Shown here one piece after another: positions 7,878 to 13,901 of a stretch of 22,291 nt of DNA; the stretch's first letter is position 1, and every line of letters starts with the position of its first letter. The notes below the pieces were generated by a model. That model saw only the letters and a program-made list of their open reading frames with translations, did no database searches and was not told where the DNA came from. The translations under genes and the position numbers were made by a program. Source of the stretch: a virus; the IMG/VR virus record IMGVR_UViG_3300035070_000584, positions 1 to 22,291 of that record; one strand, written 5' to 3'.

Positions 7878-8303
7878 TTATTTAGTAGCTTGGTCAAGTA
7901 AATTTCTAACAATATCTGAAGAAGATTTAGTCTTAGTCCCACCAATATTAAATAGCATCGGTATGTTATGTTTAAGACAATATGTCATCTCTGGTGTAGA
8001 TGTAGGTATACGATCGCCACCGTTAGCAAAAGCAAAATCCATATCGTTCTTAACAAACTCTTTTAAATTATTTACTACAGTATCGTCATCATCTTTTGCT
8101 TTGATAACTTTGTCTATATATTTGTTTGAACTTACTACAAGCTCACGTTCGTCGTAGCTTAATAAGTTATAACCTTTCTTTTTTTGTAGCCATTCGTCTG
8201 TATTAACGATTGCCCACACAGTTCCGAACTCATAAGCTTGTTTGAACATATTTATATGCCCAGAATGTAGAGGATCAAACCCTCCACTCACTACTATAAT
8301 CAT
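7878..8303 (-). CDS. Cytidylyltransferase-like nucleotidyltransferase (TagD/RfaE2 type)
   Basis: A 141-aa protein close to the minimal size of the family. SGGFDPLHSGHINMF carries the HxGH nucleotide-binding motif (His13-His16), and KSSSDIVRNLL (126-136) corresponds to the second signature of the class (S-S-T-x-I/V-R). Family knowledge: these enzymes join CTP or ATP to a phosphorylated sugar, polyol or pantetheine; the closest small relatives are glycerol-3-phosphate cytidylyltransferase and the C-terminal domain of HldE. Substrate cannot be fixed from sequence. AAGGAT lies before the ATG. The start overlaps the cupin gene by 29 nt. It is the last gene of the operon, next to another sugar-phosphate-type protein, suggesting activated sugar supply for phage or host glycans. 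Confidence 0.8.
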   Translation of the reverse strand: MIIVVSGGFDPLHSGHINMFKQAYEFGTVWAIVNTDEWLQKKKGYNLLSYDERELVVSSNKYIDKVIKAKDDDDTVVNNLKEFVKNDMDFAFANGGDRIPTSTPEMTYCLKHNIPMLFNIGGTKTKSSSDIVRNLLDQATK

Positions 8304-8625
8304 GATGTATCCTTATTATATCGTTTTCATCTAGTTTTTCACCCTCCCAAACCTCGAATATCGTTATATGGCCCTTAGAAGCTCGTACACAATGAACAGT
8401 ATTTTTTGGGATATAAACTCTATGGCCAGGTAGAAACGTCCACCAGTGCTCATCTATGAGGGCCGTTACTTCGCCTTCAAGTATTTTCCAGTGCTCATTT
8501 CTATATTTATGATATTGAACAGACATTGCCTTACCTGGATACACATGTAATATCTTTACAACCATTTTTGGTGTAGATTTTAGCACACGATATGTTCCCC
8601 ATGGTCGTACTACTAAATCTTTCAT
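8275..8625 (-). CDS. Cupin like the type II mannose-6-phosphate isomerase domain
   Basis: 116 aa from the ATG at 8625. An upstream in-frame ATG at 8655 would add ten residues, but 8625 overlaps the stop of the small gene before it (ATGA), which favours coupling there. The order RPWGTY (7-12), QYHKYRNEHW (37-46), EGE, VYIPKNTVHCV (70-80) and IFEVWEGEKLDENDIIRIHHDY (about 89-110) is that of the C-terminal cupin of mannose-1-phosphate guanylyltransferase/mannose-6-phosphate isomerase. Likely metal ligands are Gln37, His39, Glu44 and His78. It could isomerise mannose-6-phosphate to fructose-6-phosphate or act on another sugar. The guanylyltransferase half is absent. Neighbouring a cytidylyltransferase, it fits a sugar-nucleotide role. 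Confidence 0.78.
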   Translation of the reverse strand: MKDLVVRPWGTYRVLKSTPKMVVKILHVYPGKAMSVQYHKYRNEHWKILEGEVTALIDEHWWTFLPGHRVYIPKNTVHCVRASKGHITIFEVWEGEKLDENDIIRIHHDYSSEWRV

Positions 8626-8711
8626 ACAATAGAAGCCATAAAAATACATATCCACTGTATAGCTAATACATATAATGAAAATTTAAGAAGTCCCCACAAG
8701 AATTTATCCAT
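8622..8711 (-). CDS. 29-aa single-span membrane peptide (candidate)
   Basis: The frame begins MDKFLWGLLKF and ends ICIFMASIV, with one strongly hydrophobic span covering most of its length. Its ATG shares a base with the TAA of the oxygenase gene (TAATG at 8713-8709), and its TGA overlaps the ATG of the cupin gene (ATGA at 8625-8622). It therefore fills exactly the apparent 55-base gap between two genes. No homologue is recognised. The double coupling is good evidence that ribosomes pass through it. Confidence 0.6.
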   Translation of the reverse strand: MDKFLWGLLKFSLYVLAIQWICIFMASIV

Positions 8712-9277
8712 TATCTAAACGGTGGCCCCATGAACCAACACACTAAACTGTGTCGTGTTCCTTCTGTTACTGCTTTTATTCTGTGTAAATAAAAAGATGG
8801 GAAGATAATCATATCACCTTTATCTTTGAATCCTTCAATCGGTTCTATCTTACCGTCCATATTTTTAATTTGTAAGATACCACCTTTGTAATCCTCGAAG
8901 TTAGATAACTGTACAATCATAGATAACTTTCGCACTAGTCCTGGGTATGGTCCATCCATCTCTGGTGGGTATATATCTCTGTGCCATTGGTAGTGTTGTC
9001 CTTTTGTATACTCAGTAAACTGAGGGCACTGTAAGTTAGTCACATCGAAACCATAATCTTGTTTGTTTACTTGCGATGCAACTTCACATAACTTAGGAAC
9101 AATCCAATGCTCAAGAGGATACCATCTAACTTTAGAGTTTCTGTCTTTCTTTAAGTCCGCCTCTTTTTTCCACATGACACCAGCCAACTGTTCCGAATAA
9201 TCTGGTGATTCTTTTACCATCTCATCACATAACTTTATCGGAACAGCTTTCGGTATAGTTATAAATGTTTTATACAT
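8711..9277 (-). CDS. 2-oxoglutarate/Fe(II)-dependent dioxygenase (PKHD type)
   Basis: A 188-aa protein. QHYQWHRDIY gives the HxD iron motif (His99, Asp101). SFYLHRIKAVTEGTRHSLVCWF gives the distal iron His165 and the Arg175 that binds 2-oxoglutarate. The segment LSMIVQLSNFEDYKGGILQI is the usual strand before the distal site, and the C terminus WFMGPPFR resembles PKHD hydroxylases. All key residues are present, so it should be active. Family knowledge: such enzymes hydroxylate proteins, nucleic-acid bases or small molecules, and they are frequent in marine phages with unknown targets. It overlaps the end of the RNR gene by 8 nt and leads into the membrane peptide. Confidence 0.87.
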   Translation of the reverse strand: MYKTFITIPKAVPIKLCDEMVKESPDYSEQLAGVMWKKEADLKKDRNSKVRWYPLEHWIVPKLCEVASQVNKQDYGFDVTNLQCPQFTEYTKGQHYQWHRDIYPPEMDGPYPGLVRKLSMIVQLSNFEDYKGGILQIKNMDGKIEPIEGFKDKGDMIIFPSFYLHRIKAVTEGTRHSLVCWFMGPPFR

Positions 9278-11198
9278 CTACAACCTCACATGACCCAGCA
9301 CTGCATGCAAGAGTTTGGGAGGACTTGGTGTGATCCTCTTGTTCATACAGTGCTAGTTCATTCCAGTTAATTTTATTTGGTTGGTTCTTTTTTAACTTGT
9401 GATATTTTATTTCATCTATATCTTCATACGGTGCTTGTTGATACACATGTCCGAAGTTAGGTAAGAAAGATATACCACTAAGATCATCGAAGTTTTTCCA
9501 ACACCAATCAGCCACACCAAGCCACTCATCTTCGTTAACTGATATAGTTACACTTGGTTTGTGCTCGCACCAATGTTTAGCATAAGCTAACCAATGGTCT
9601 AATTGTTCTATAGCCGTACGTTTATTACGAGTTATACAACCACTTGGTGCTTTCTCTACAAATGAAAAGACAGATGTAGAATCTGGTTTCATAACACAGT
9701 CTTCTATTGGTATGTTCTGAGATTGTAAGAATTGTGTTAGTGGATCTTTCTTGTCTCCTCTAACTCTACGAATGTAATAATCATTGTGCCTTGCATGTAT
9801 ACCAGATGCAGCATTAACTAATTGTGATACTGTACCTGATGGTTTAACACAAGTAATAGCCGTAGCTTGGTTGATACCAAATCGTTTAGACCATATCTTA
9901 TTAACAGCTACTGCCTTATCTTTTAACTTCACAAGCAACTCTGTTAGTACAGCTTTGTTATAAATATCTCCAGATAATATTTTATGATCCATGATACCAG
10001 TTAAAGATACTCCGAGTAATCTTTCTTTCTCTGTTGCATCTTTCCATTGTCTTCGTAGATATTTAAAGTTTGTTAAGGTAGCTTGCATAGTACCAAGTAT
10101 AGTAGCCGCTTCAACCTTATCTAGTAAGTCTTCTTCTTTATCGCCCTCACGTACCACTACTTCGGATAAGTTACAAAATTGGAAAGGTTGTAAAATTATT
10201 TCCGAACACGGATTAGTTCCGAACTCAAAGTCAGCGTCTCTTCTTTTATTACGTGATGCAACTTTCTTTGAGGCTTGTCTGTTAAAGATACCGCGTTCAC
10301 CACTACCAGATTTATATAGCGCTAACCATTCTTCCATAAAAGTTCCGATGTTATCTGGCTTGGTTTCGTATACGGCAGAGTTATTTGATAGCGCACGTTG
10401 TGCCTCAACTCTATACCACTCACCAGACTTTGCATCTCTCATGTCTCTATCATCAAGGTCTGATAAACTAATCATAGCCGAACGTCTTACTCCTCCGACA
10501 ACAACAATCTCCCCTACTTTACAGACAAGATCATGACACTCAAGTGGTGTTAGTTGTCTGCCTTTCGCTTTAGTAAAGGTTTCGATGGCGAAGTTAAAGA
10601 GGTCGACGAGAGGTGCAGGTCCAGAAGCTCGGCCGCCGAAAGTGTTAAGTCTTGCTCCTGATGGTCGCACGTTAGATACATCCCACCTTGGGATTTGCCC
10701 GGCATACAGTAGTGTAATGATTTCCCTAAATGCTTTTGCCCAACCAAGCTTGGAGTCTCTGACCATAATAACAGTCTCTGTATTGTGAAACTCATCAGCA
10801 ACACTAGGCAAATTTCTGGTATATTTTTTCTCAACACTAAAGCCAACTCCCGTCCCGCACATAAGTACATATAATATTTCATCAAAAGCTTTTGGGTGAT
10901 CTACTGGAACATAAGAACAATTATACCCAGCTATGTTTTCTTTTTCCAAGGCTGGGCCCGCAGTCATCAGTGCCCTCATTGAAGGCATGACATCTAACTT
11001 CATGACTTTATTAGATAAATAGTCCATAGTTTTTTTATCTAAATCATAGTCACAATTCTTTTTTAGTTGTTGTTTAAAGAAATCAAAGTACCGACTTACA
11101 GTTTCGTGCCATTCCTCTCTTCTCTTTTCTTCTGGTAACCATCTAGCATATCTAGATTTGTGTATAAATTGTTGGTAAACAGTTGGTAATGTCGTCAT
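9270..11198 (-). CDS. nrdJ: Class II (adenosylcobalamin-dependent) ribonucleotide reductase, monomeric type
   Basis: A 642-aa enzyme for making deoxyribonucleotides from ribonucleotides. Near the N terminus is MPSMRALMTAGPALEKENIA, then YNCSYVPVD with Cys94, then LYVLMCGTGVGFSVE. The catalytic loop is NPCSEI (Asn329, Cys331, Glu333), followed by FCNL with Cys342. Cys94 and Cys342 would be the substrate-reducing pair and Cys331 the thiyl radical site, by analogy with Lactobacillus RTPR. VGGVRRSAMISLSD is another family signature. The C terminus has Cys-x4-Cys (ACSAGSC) for re-reduction by thioredoxin. No small radical-bearing subunit is encoded nearby, in keeping with class II, which needs vitamin B12 coenzyme from the host. 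AGGGAG precedes the ATG, which overlaps the upstream gene by four bases. Confidence 0.93.
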   Translation of the reverse strand: MTTLPTVYQQFIHKSRYARWLPEEKRREEWHETVSRYFDFFKQQLKKNCDYDLDKKTMDYLSNKVMKLDVMPSMRALMTAGPALEKENIAGYNCSYVPVDHPKAFDEILYVLMCGTGVGFSVEKKYTRNLPSVADEFHNTETVIMVRDSKLGWAKAFREIITLLYAGQIPRWDVSNVRPSGARLNTFGGRASGPAPLVDLFNFAIETFTKAKGRQLTPLECHDLVCKVGEIVVVGGVRRSAMISLSDLDDRDMRDAKSGEWYRVEAQRALSNNSAVYETKPDNIGTFMEEWLALYKSGSGERGIFNRQASKKVASRNKRRDADFEFGTNPCSEIILQPFQFCNLSEVVVREGDKEEDLLDKVEAATILGTMQATLTNFKYLRRQWKDATEKERLLGVSLTGIMDHKILSGDIYNKAVLTELLVKLKDKAVAVNKIWSKRFGINQATAITCVKPSGTVSQLVNAASGIHARHNDYYIRRVRGDKKDPLTQFLQSQNIPIEDCVMKPDSTSVFSFVEKAPSGCITRNKRTAIEQLDHWLAYAKHWCEHKPSVTISVNEDEWLGVADWCWKNFDDLSGISFLPNFGHVYQQAPYEDIDEIKYHKLKKNQPNKINWNELALYEQEDHTKSSQTLACSAGSCEVVDV

Positions 11199-11425
11199 GA
11201 TCTCCCTTTCATTTTAATTATGTTTCTAATATGTGTTAATGTCATTACCACATTCAGTACCATCATAAAGTATAGACCCTCTTGGATCGTCCATGCCCAC
11301 CAAAAAACTTGGGAGCATATACCAAACAACGGTGCTTTCAGTGATCCGTTTCCGTACAAGTACACTGACACACATGCACTGAGTGAGCAGATTATTTCAA
11401 GTATCGGAAGTTCTGATACTATCAT
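11195..11425 (-). CDS. Small polytopic membrane protein
   Basis: 76 aa, largely hydrophobic, with two or three likely membrane spans: about 7-24 (PILEIICSLSACVSVYLYG), 32-45 and 48-66 (LYFMMVLNVVMTLTHIRNI). It ends with a basic tail (KMKGRS). The pattern FWWAWTIQEGLYFMMVLNVVM is faintly like PnuC-type or other small transporters, but is too short to assign. Its start overlaps the DUF3310 gene by four bases (ATGA) and its end overlaps RNR the same way. Host-membrane location inferred. Confidence 0.7.
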   Translation of the reverse strand: MIVSELPILEIICSLSACVSVYLYGNGSLKAPLFGICSQVFWWAWTIQEGLYFMMVLNVVMTLTHIRNIIKMKGRS

Positions 11426-11652
11426 TCTTTTTCTAGCAATTCAATATATCTATTTAAATACCATCGAGCTTTCTGTAAATCCTCTAGTCTTTTGCCTTTG
11501 TAATTACATCTCCAAGAGTATTTCATTACTTGTCCACGTAGGTATCCTCTGTATTCTTCAGGTGTAAGTGCAGCTTCGATAGCTTCTATACATTCAATAC
11601 CTTTATCATTGTACTTGTAATGTGGTGGGTGATTAACTAAATCATCTTTCAT
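11422..11652 (-). CDS. DUF3310 protein
   Basis: 76 aa matching the DUF3310 (SaV-like) signature seen in many phages: VNHPPHY at the N terminus, GIECIEAIEAALTPEEYRG, then LRGQVMKYSWRCNYKGKRLEDLQKARWYLNRYIE. The family is sometimes annotated as a nucleotide-kinase-like protein, but its biochemical role is not settled. It lies in the nucleotide/replication part of the operon, with ATGA overlaps on both sides. Confidence 0.88.
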   Translation of the reverse strand: MKDDLVNHPPHYKYNDKGIECIEAIEAALTPEEYRGYLRGQVMKYSWRCNYKGKRLEDLQKARWYLNRYIELLEKE

Positions 11653-12059
11653 TTTTTGTCCTCTCCATGTGTCATGTTTAGTAGTACATTTAATCTCTTC
11701 CTTTGGAAGTCTGTGTTATTAGGTTCATGAATGAGCTTACGAGCAAAAGACCGCACTTGACTATAATGCAAACCAGCAAGATCACAAACATCGACGAACC
11801 AAGAAGCAGTAACCCCAACAGATTTGCTAAACCAACGAACAGCTTCTTCCCTAATCTGTATAGCTTCTTTAGTGGTGTTATTATCATCGTTACTAGCATC
11901 AAGTAAAGCTTGGTATATAACGGCTCTGAATAATGCTCTTTCATTCTCTCCCTCTTTATTTCCCTCGGTGGTCGTATCGAGTATAGGGTCTAAAACTATT
12001 CGGGTTTGACTTTGGTTTAACAAAGATTTCTGTTGTGTTGATTTCTTTTGGTCGTTCAT
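11649..12059 (-). CDS. Hypothetical helical protein, possible HTH regulator
   Basis: 136 aa. After a polar N-terminal tail (Gln/Lys/Thr-rich, about 40 residues) the core reads ALFRAVIYQALLDAS, then EEAVRWFSKSVGVTASWFVDVCDLAGLHYSQVRSFARKLI. The last part has helix-turn-helix-like spacing (VCDLAGLHYSQVRSFARKL) seen in small uncharacterised phage proteins. DNA binding is inference only. The ATG at 12059 lies inside the endonuclease I gene, giving a 104-nt overlap in a different frame. No other ATG occurs in this frame before the conserved core, so either this start is real or a non-ATG start is used. The stop overlaps the DUF3310 start (ATGA). Confidence 0.7.
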   Translation of the reverse strand: MNDQKKSTQQKSLLNQSQTRIVLDPILDTTTEGNKEGENERALFRAVIYQALLDASNDDNNTTKEAIQIREEAVRWFSKSVGVTASWFVDVCDLAGLHYSQVRSFARKLIHEPNNTDFQRKRLNVLLNMTHGEDKK

Positions 12060-12438
12060 CTATCCAGTCCACTGGTACAAATCTATCTGCCCATATAAAA
12101 TTATTATTAGTTAGCCAATCACCATAAGTTGTTTTACTAGTTTTGTAAAGTTTATTTCTAGAATTTTGTAATACAAATCTAATATCTAAGTCTGGCCTTT
12201 GCTTTTTAATATACAAATGCTTGGCTCTATCTTCTCTTGTTAACTGTCCTTTGAGTTCTATTATAATACCGTTTGTTAGTATAATGTCTGGGGTGTATGT
12301 CTTCCTAATCTCTGGAACTACATAAGGTATGACAAGTGTTTCATATTCAAATTTAACTTTATCTTCATCAAGCTTAGCGCAAACAGTAGCTTCAAAGATG
12401 GATCTATAAAATCCTTTTTCTTTTCTTAATATACTCAT
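11956..12438 (-). CDS. Endonuclease I (T7 gp3-like Holliday junction resolvase)
   Basis: A 160-aa protein collinear with phage T7 gp3 (149 aa): GFYRSIFEATVCAKL, then KFEYETLVIPYVVP, YTPDIILTNGIIIELKG, KHLYIKKQRPDLDIRFVLQ, and LYKTSKTTYGDWLTN. The metal-binding set of the PD-(D/E)xK fold is visible: Glu16, Asp51, Glu61 and Lys63 (D-x9-E-x-K). Family knowledge: it cuts branched DNA, resolves recombination junctions and helps degrade host DNA. The C terminus, from about residue 126, is longer than in T7 and overlaps the next gene by 104 nt. The start overlaps the RecB-like nuclease gene by four bases (ATGA). Confidence 0.93.
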   Translation of the reverse strand: MSILRKEKGFYRSIFEATVCAKLDEDKVKFEYETLVIPYVVPEIRKTYTPDIILTNGIIIELKGQLTREDRAKHLYIKKQRPDLDIRFVLQNSRNKLYKTSKTTYGDWLTNNNFIWADRFVPVDWIDERPKEINTTEIFVKPKSNPNSFRPYTRYDHRGK

Positions 12439-13298
12439 GGTATATCTTCTGATACATTGGGTTCGCTAACCACTTTGGTTAACCATCGTGGCCCTTTACT
12501 GTAGATAAACTTTCGTAATCCTTGTCCATCATTAGCATCAGACCAACAGTCAACTTTATATGCGCAGTAAGAACAACCGATACTTAACTTCATGTTACCT
12601 GATACTCCGTCTGGTTCTTCGTCGTAACATCTTGGTGGTGGTTTGTTCTTATCCTTTAATACTTTTCGTAAGTGTTTAATTCTTTCTCGTGCATTAGGTA
12701 TATCTGATTTATGTGGGCGACATAATGCAAGTGCTCCACTTTGTTTATCAATAGCAAGAAATCCTACCTCATCATTCTTATTTGCTTGTGAGTATGCAGC
12801 AATCTGATGAAGATATCCAAAGGCATCTGTCTCTGGAGTGAGATCATTCTCTCTAAACTTTCTGAATCCAAACTGTGATGCCGACTTAACATCAATAACA
12901 ACTCCATCTATTACTGCATCTTGATGGCCAACAACTCCATCAAGGTCTAATGTTTTCTGTTCATCTGTGACAGAATGTCCTGCCGTTTTAGCTAGTAATA
13001 ATAGAAGTGCTTCTAACATATGCCCATATAAAAACTTTATTCGAACATGAGATGGCATATGCTCTCTTAGTTCTGGTTTGTATAACTCATACCATAATTG
13101 TCTATCTGGTTTGCCGAGGCTCGACATACGAATACCTCGGCTACCAGATTGTTTCTCTGTTAGATAAGTAAGAACAGCATCTTTCATACTCTCTGCAAAT
13201 TCATTTAAATTATTTGTTGTGGGTTGATTAGTGTTGCCCTCGTCAAACAATTTGTAAATATCTTTTACAAGAGTATCTATGCTCTTCTTATCTGACAT
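12435..13298 (-). CDS. RecB-type PD-(D/E)xK exonuclease with C-terminal Cys cluster
   Basis: 287 aa. IRMSSLGKPDRQLWYEL (57-72) is a typical N-terminal motif. GHQDAVIDGVVIDVKSAS supplies Asp127 and the D-x-K of Asp136/Lys138. GYLHQIAAY (161-169) carries the Q-x3-Y motif of RecB/AddB/Cas4-type nucleases. Toward the end lie Cys224 and the CSYCAYKVDC cluster (Cys242, Cys245, Cys251), which could bind an Fe-S cluster as in AddB or Cas4. No helicase domain is present. Probable job: DNA-end processing for recombination or host DNA turnover with endonuclease I. No ribosome site is visible; its ATG shares a base with the TAA of the SSB gene (TAATG), implying coupled translation. Confidence 0.87.
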   Translation of the reverse strand: MSDKKSIDTLVKDIYKLFDEGNTNQPTTNNLNEFAESMKDAVLTYLTEKQSGSRGIRMSSLGKPDRQLWYELYKPELREHMPSHVRIKFLYGHMLEALLLLLAKTAGHSVTDEQKTLDLDGVVGHQDAVIDGVVIDVKSASQFGFRKFRENDLTPETDAFGYLHQIAAYSQANKNDEVGFLAIDKQSGALALCRPHKSDIPNARERIKHLRKVLKDKNKPPPRCYDEEPDGVSGNMKLSIGCSYCAYKVDCWSDANDGQGLRKFIYSKGPRWLTKVVSEPNVSEDIP

Positions 13299-13801
13299 TA
13301 GAATGGAAGTGTGTCGTCTTCCAATCCATCTTTCTTAGATGCGCCGTTAGTTGGAGCCTGGTATCCAGACTCTTCACCGAACTCATCTAAGTTTTCAGAA
13401 GGACTGTACTCAACTAGTTTAGTTACTTGTACAGCTTTTAAAGATGAGCCAACACCTTGGTTACCACCGACGTTGTAATCGTATGTATCAAAAGCCACAT
13501 TAACTTTTGAACCATTACCAATTAAAACATCAGGACTAACTGGTGTCTTCTTAGAATCTACAACACGAGGTGCAGAGTTCTTTGTACCATCTTTACGAGT
13601 GTACTTTCTTTTGATAGTAACGAAATCATTTCTCTCGTCACCCTTGTTTTTAATACGAGGACCAAGACCCAAGTCTTGTAATTGTTTCTTAGTCTTTGCA
13701 TCCACTGTTACATCAATGGAAAAAATACCTTGTTCATTATACTGATCAAAGTGTGGTTGGTGGACTTTCGCCCAATAAGCAGTGCCTGAAATTACTGGCA
13801 T
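13298..13801 (-). CDS. ssDNA-binding protein, gp2.5-like
   Basis: 167 aa. The N-terminal two thirds read as an OB-type beta barrel (GTAYWAKVHQPHF, FSIDVTVDAKTKKQL, FVTIKRKYTRKDG, GSKVNVAFDTYDYNV). The C terminus is acidic and finishes DGLEDDTLPF, with the terminal aromatic residue and acidic tail typical of SSB and T7 gp2.5, used to contact polymerase and primase-helicase. It lies between the polymerase and the nucleases, as expected. AAGGAG precedes the ATG, and a strong sigma70-like promoter lies 70-97 bases upstream, so it opens its own transcription unit. 'DUF2815-like' would be an equivalent family name. Confidence 0.85.
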   Translation of the reverse strand: MPVISGTAYWAKVHQPHFDQYNEQGIFSIDVTVDAKTKKQLQDLGLGPRIKNKGDERNDFVTIKRKYTRKDGTKNSAPRVVDSKKTPVSPDVLIGNGSKVNVAFDTYDYNVGGNQGVGSSLKAVQVTKLVEYSPSENLDEFGEESGYQAPTNGASKKDGLEDDTLPF

Positions 13802-13868
13802 ATTTATCTCCTTAAATTAAAAGTTTATAAAAGTTATTAAAATTAGTGTCTCAATAAAGAAACACCTC

Positions 13869-13887
13869 GACAGTATACCATACTATC
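13869..13887. promoter_or_regulatory. Dyad overlapping the SSB promoter -10
   Basis: GACAGTAT, spacer ACC, ATACTATC forms an inverted repeat with 7 of 8 matching positions per arm, centred on the -10 hexamer of the SSB promoter. Its position is that of an operator; the binding protein is unknown. Confidence 0.45.
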
Positions 13888-13898
13888 AATGGTGTCAA
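13872..13898 (-). promoter_or_regulatory. Sigma70-like promoter with extended -10 before SSB
   Basis: Read on the - strand: TTGACA (13898-13893), 15 bases, then TATACT (13877-13872), preceded by TGG to give an extended TGn -10. The short spacer is compensated by the extended element. It lies just after the DNA polymerase stop and points into the SSB, nuclease, gp3 and RNR genes. Confidence 0.65.
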
Positions 13899-13901
13899 CA
13901 G

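Noticed and set aside
9991-10536. 181-codon + strand frame opposite RNR
   Set aside because: Antisense shadow of a highly conserved enzyme; Ser/Leu-rich composition and no ribosome site.
10550-10885. 111-codon - strand frame nested in RNR
   Set aside because: No ribosome site and no conserved motif; explained by the RNR frame.
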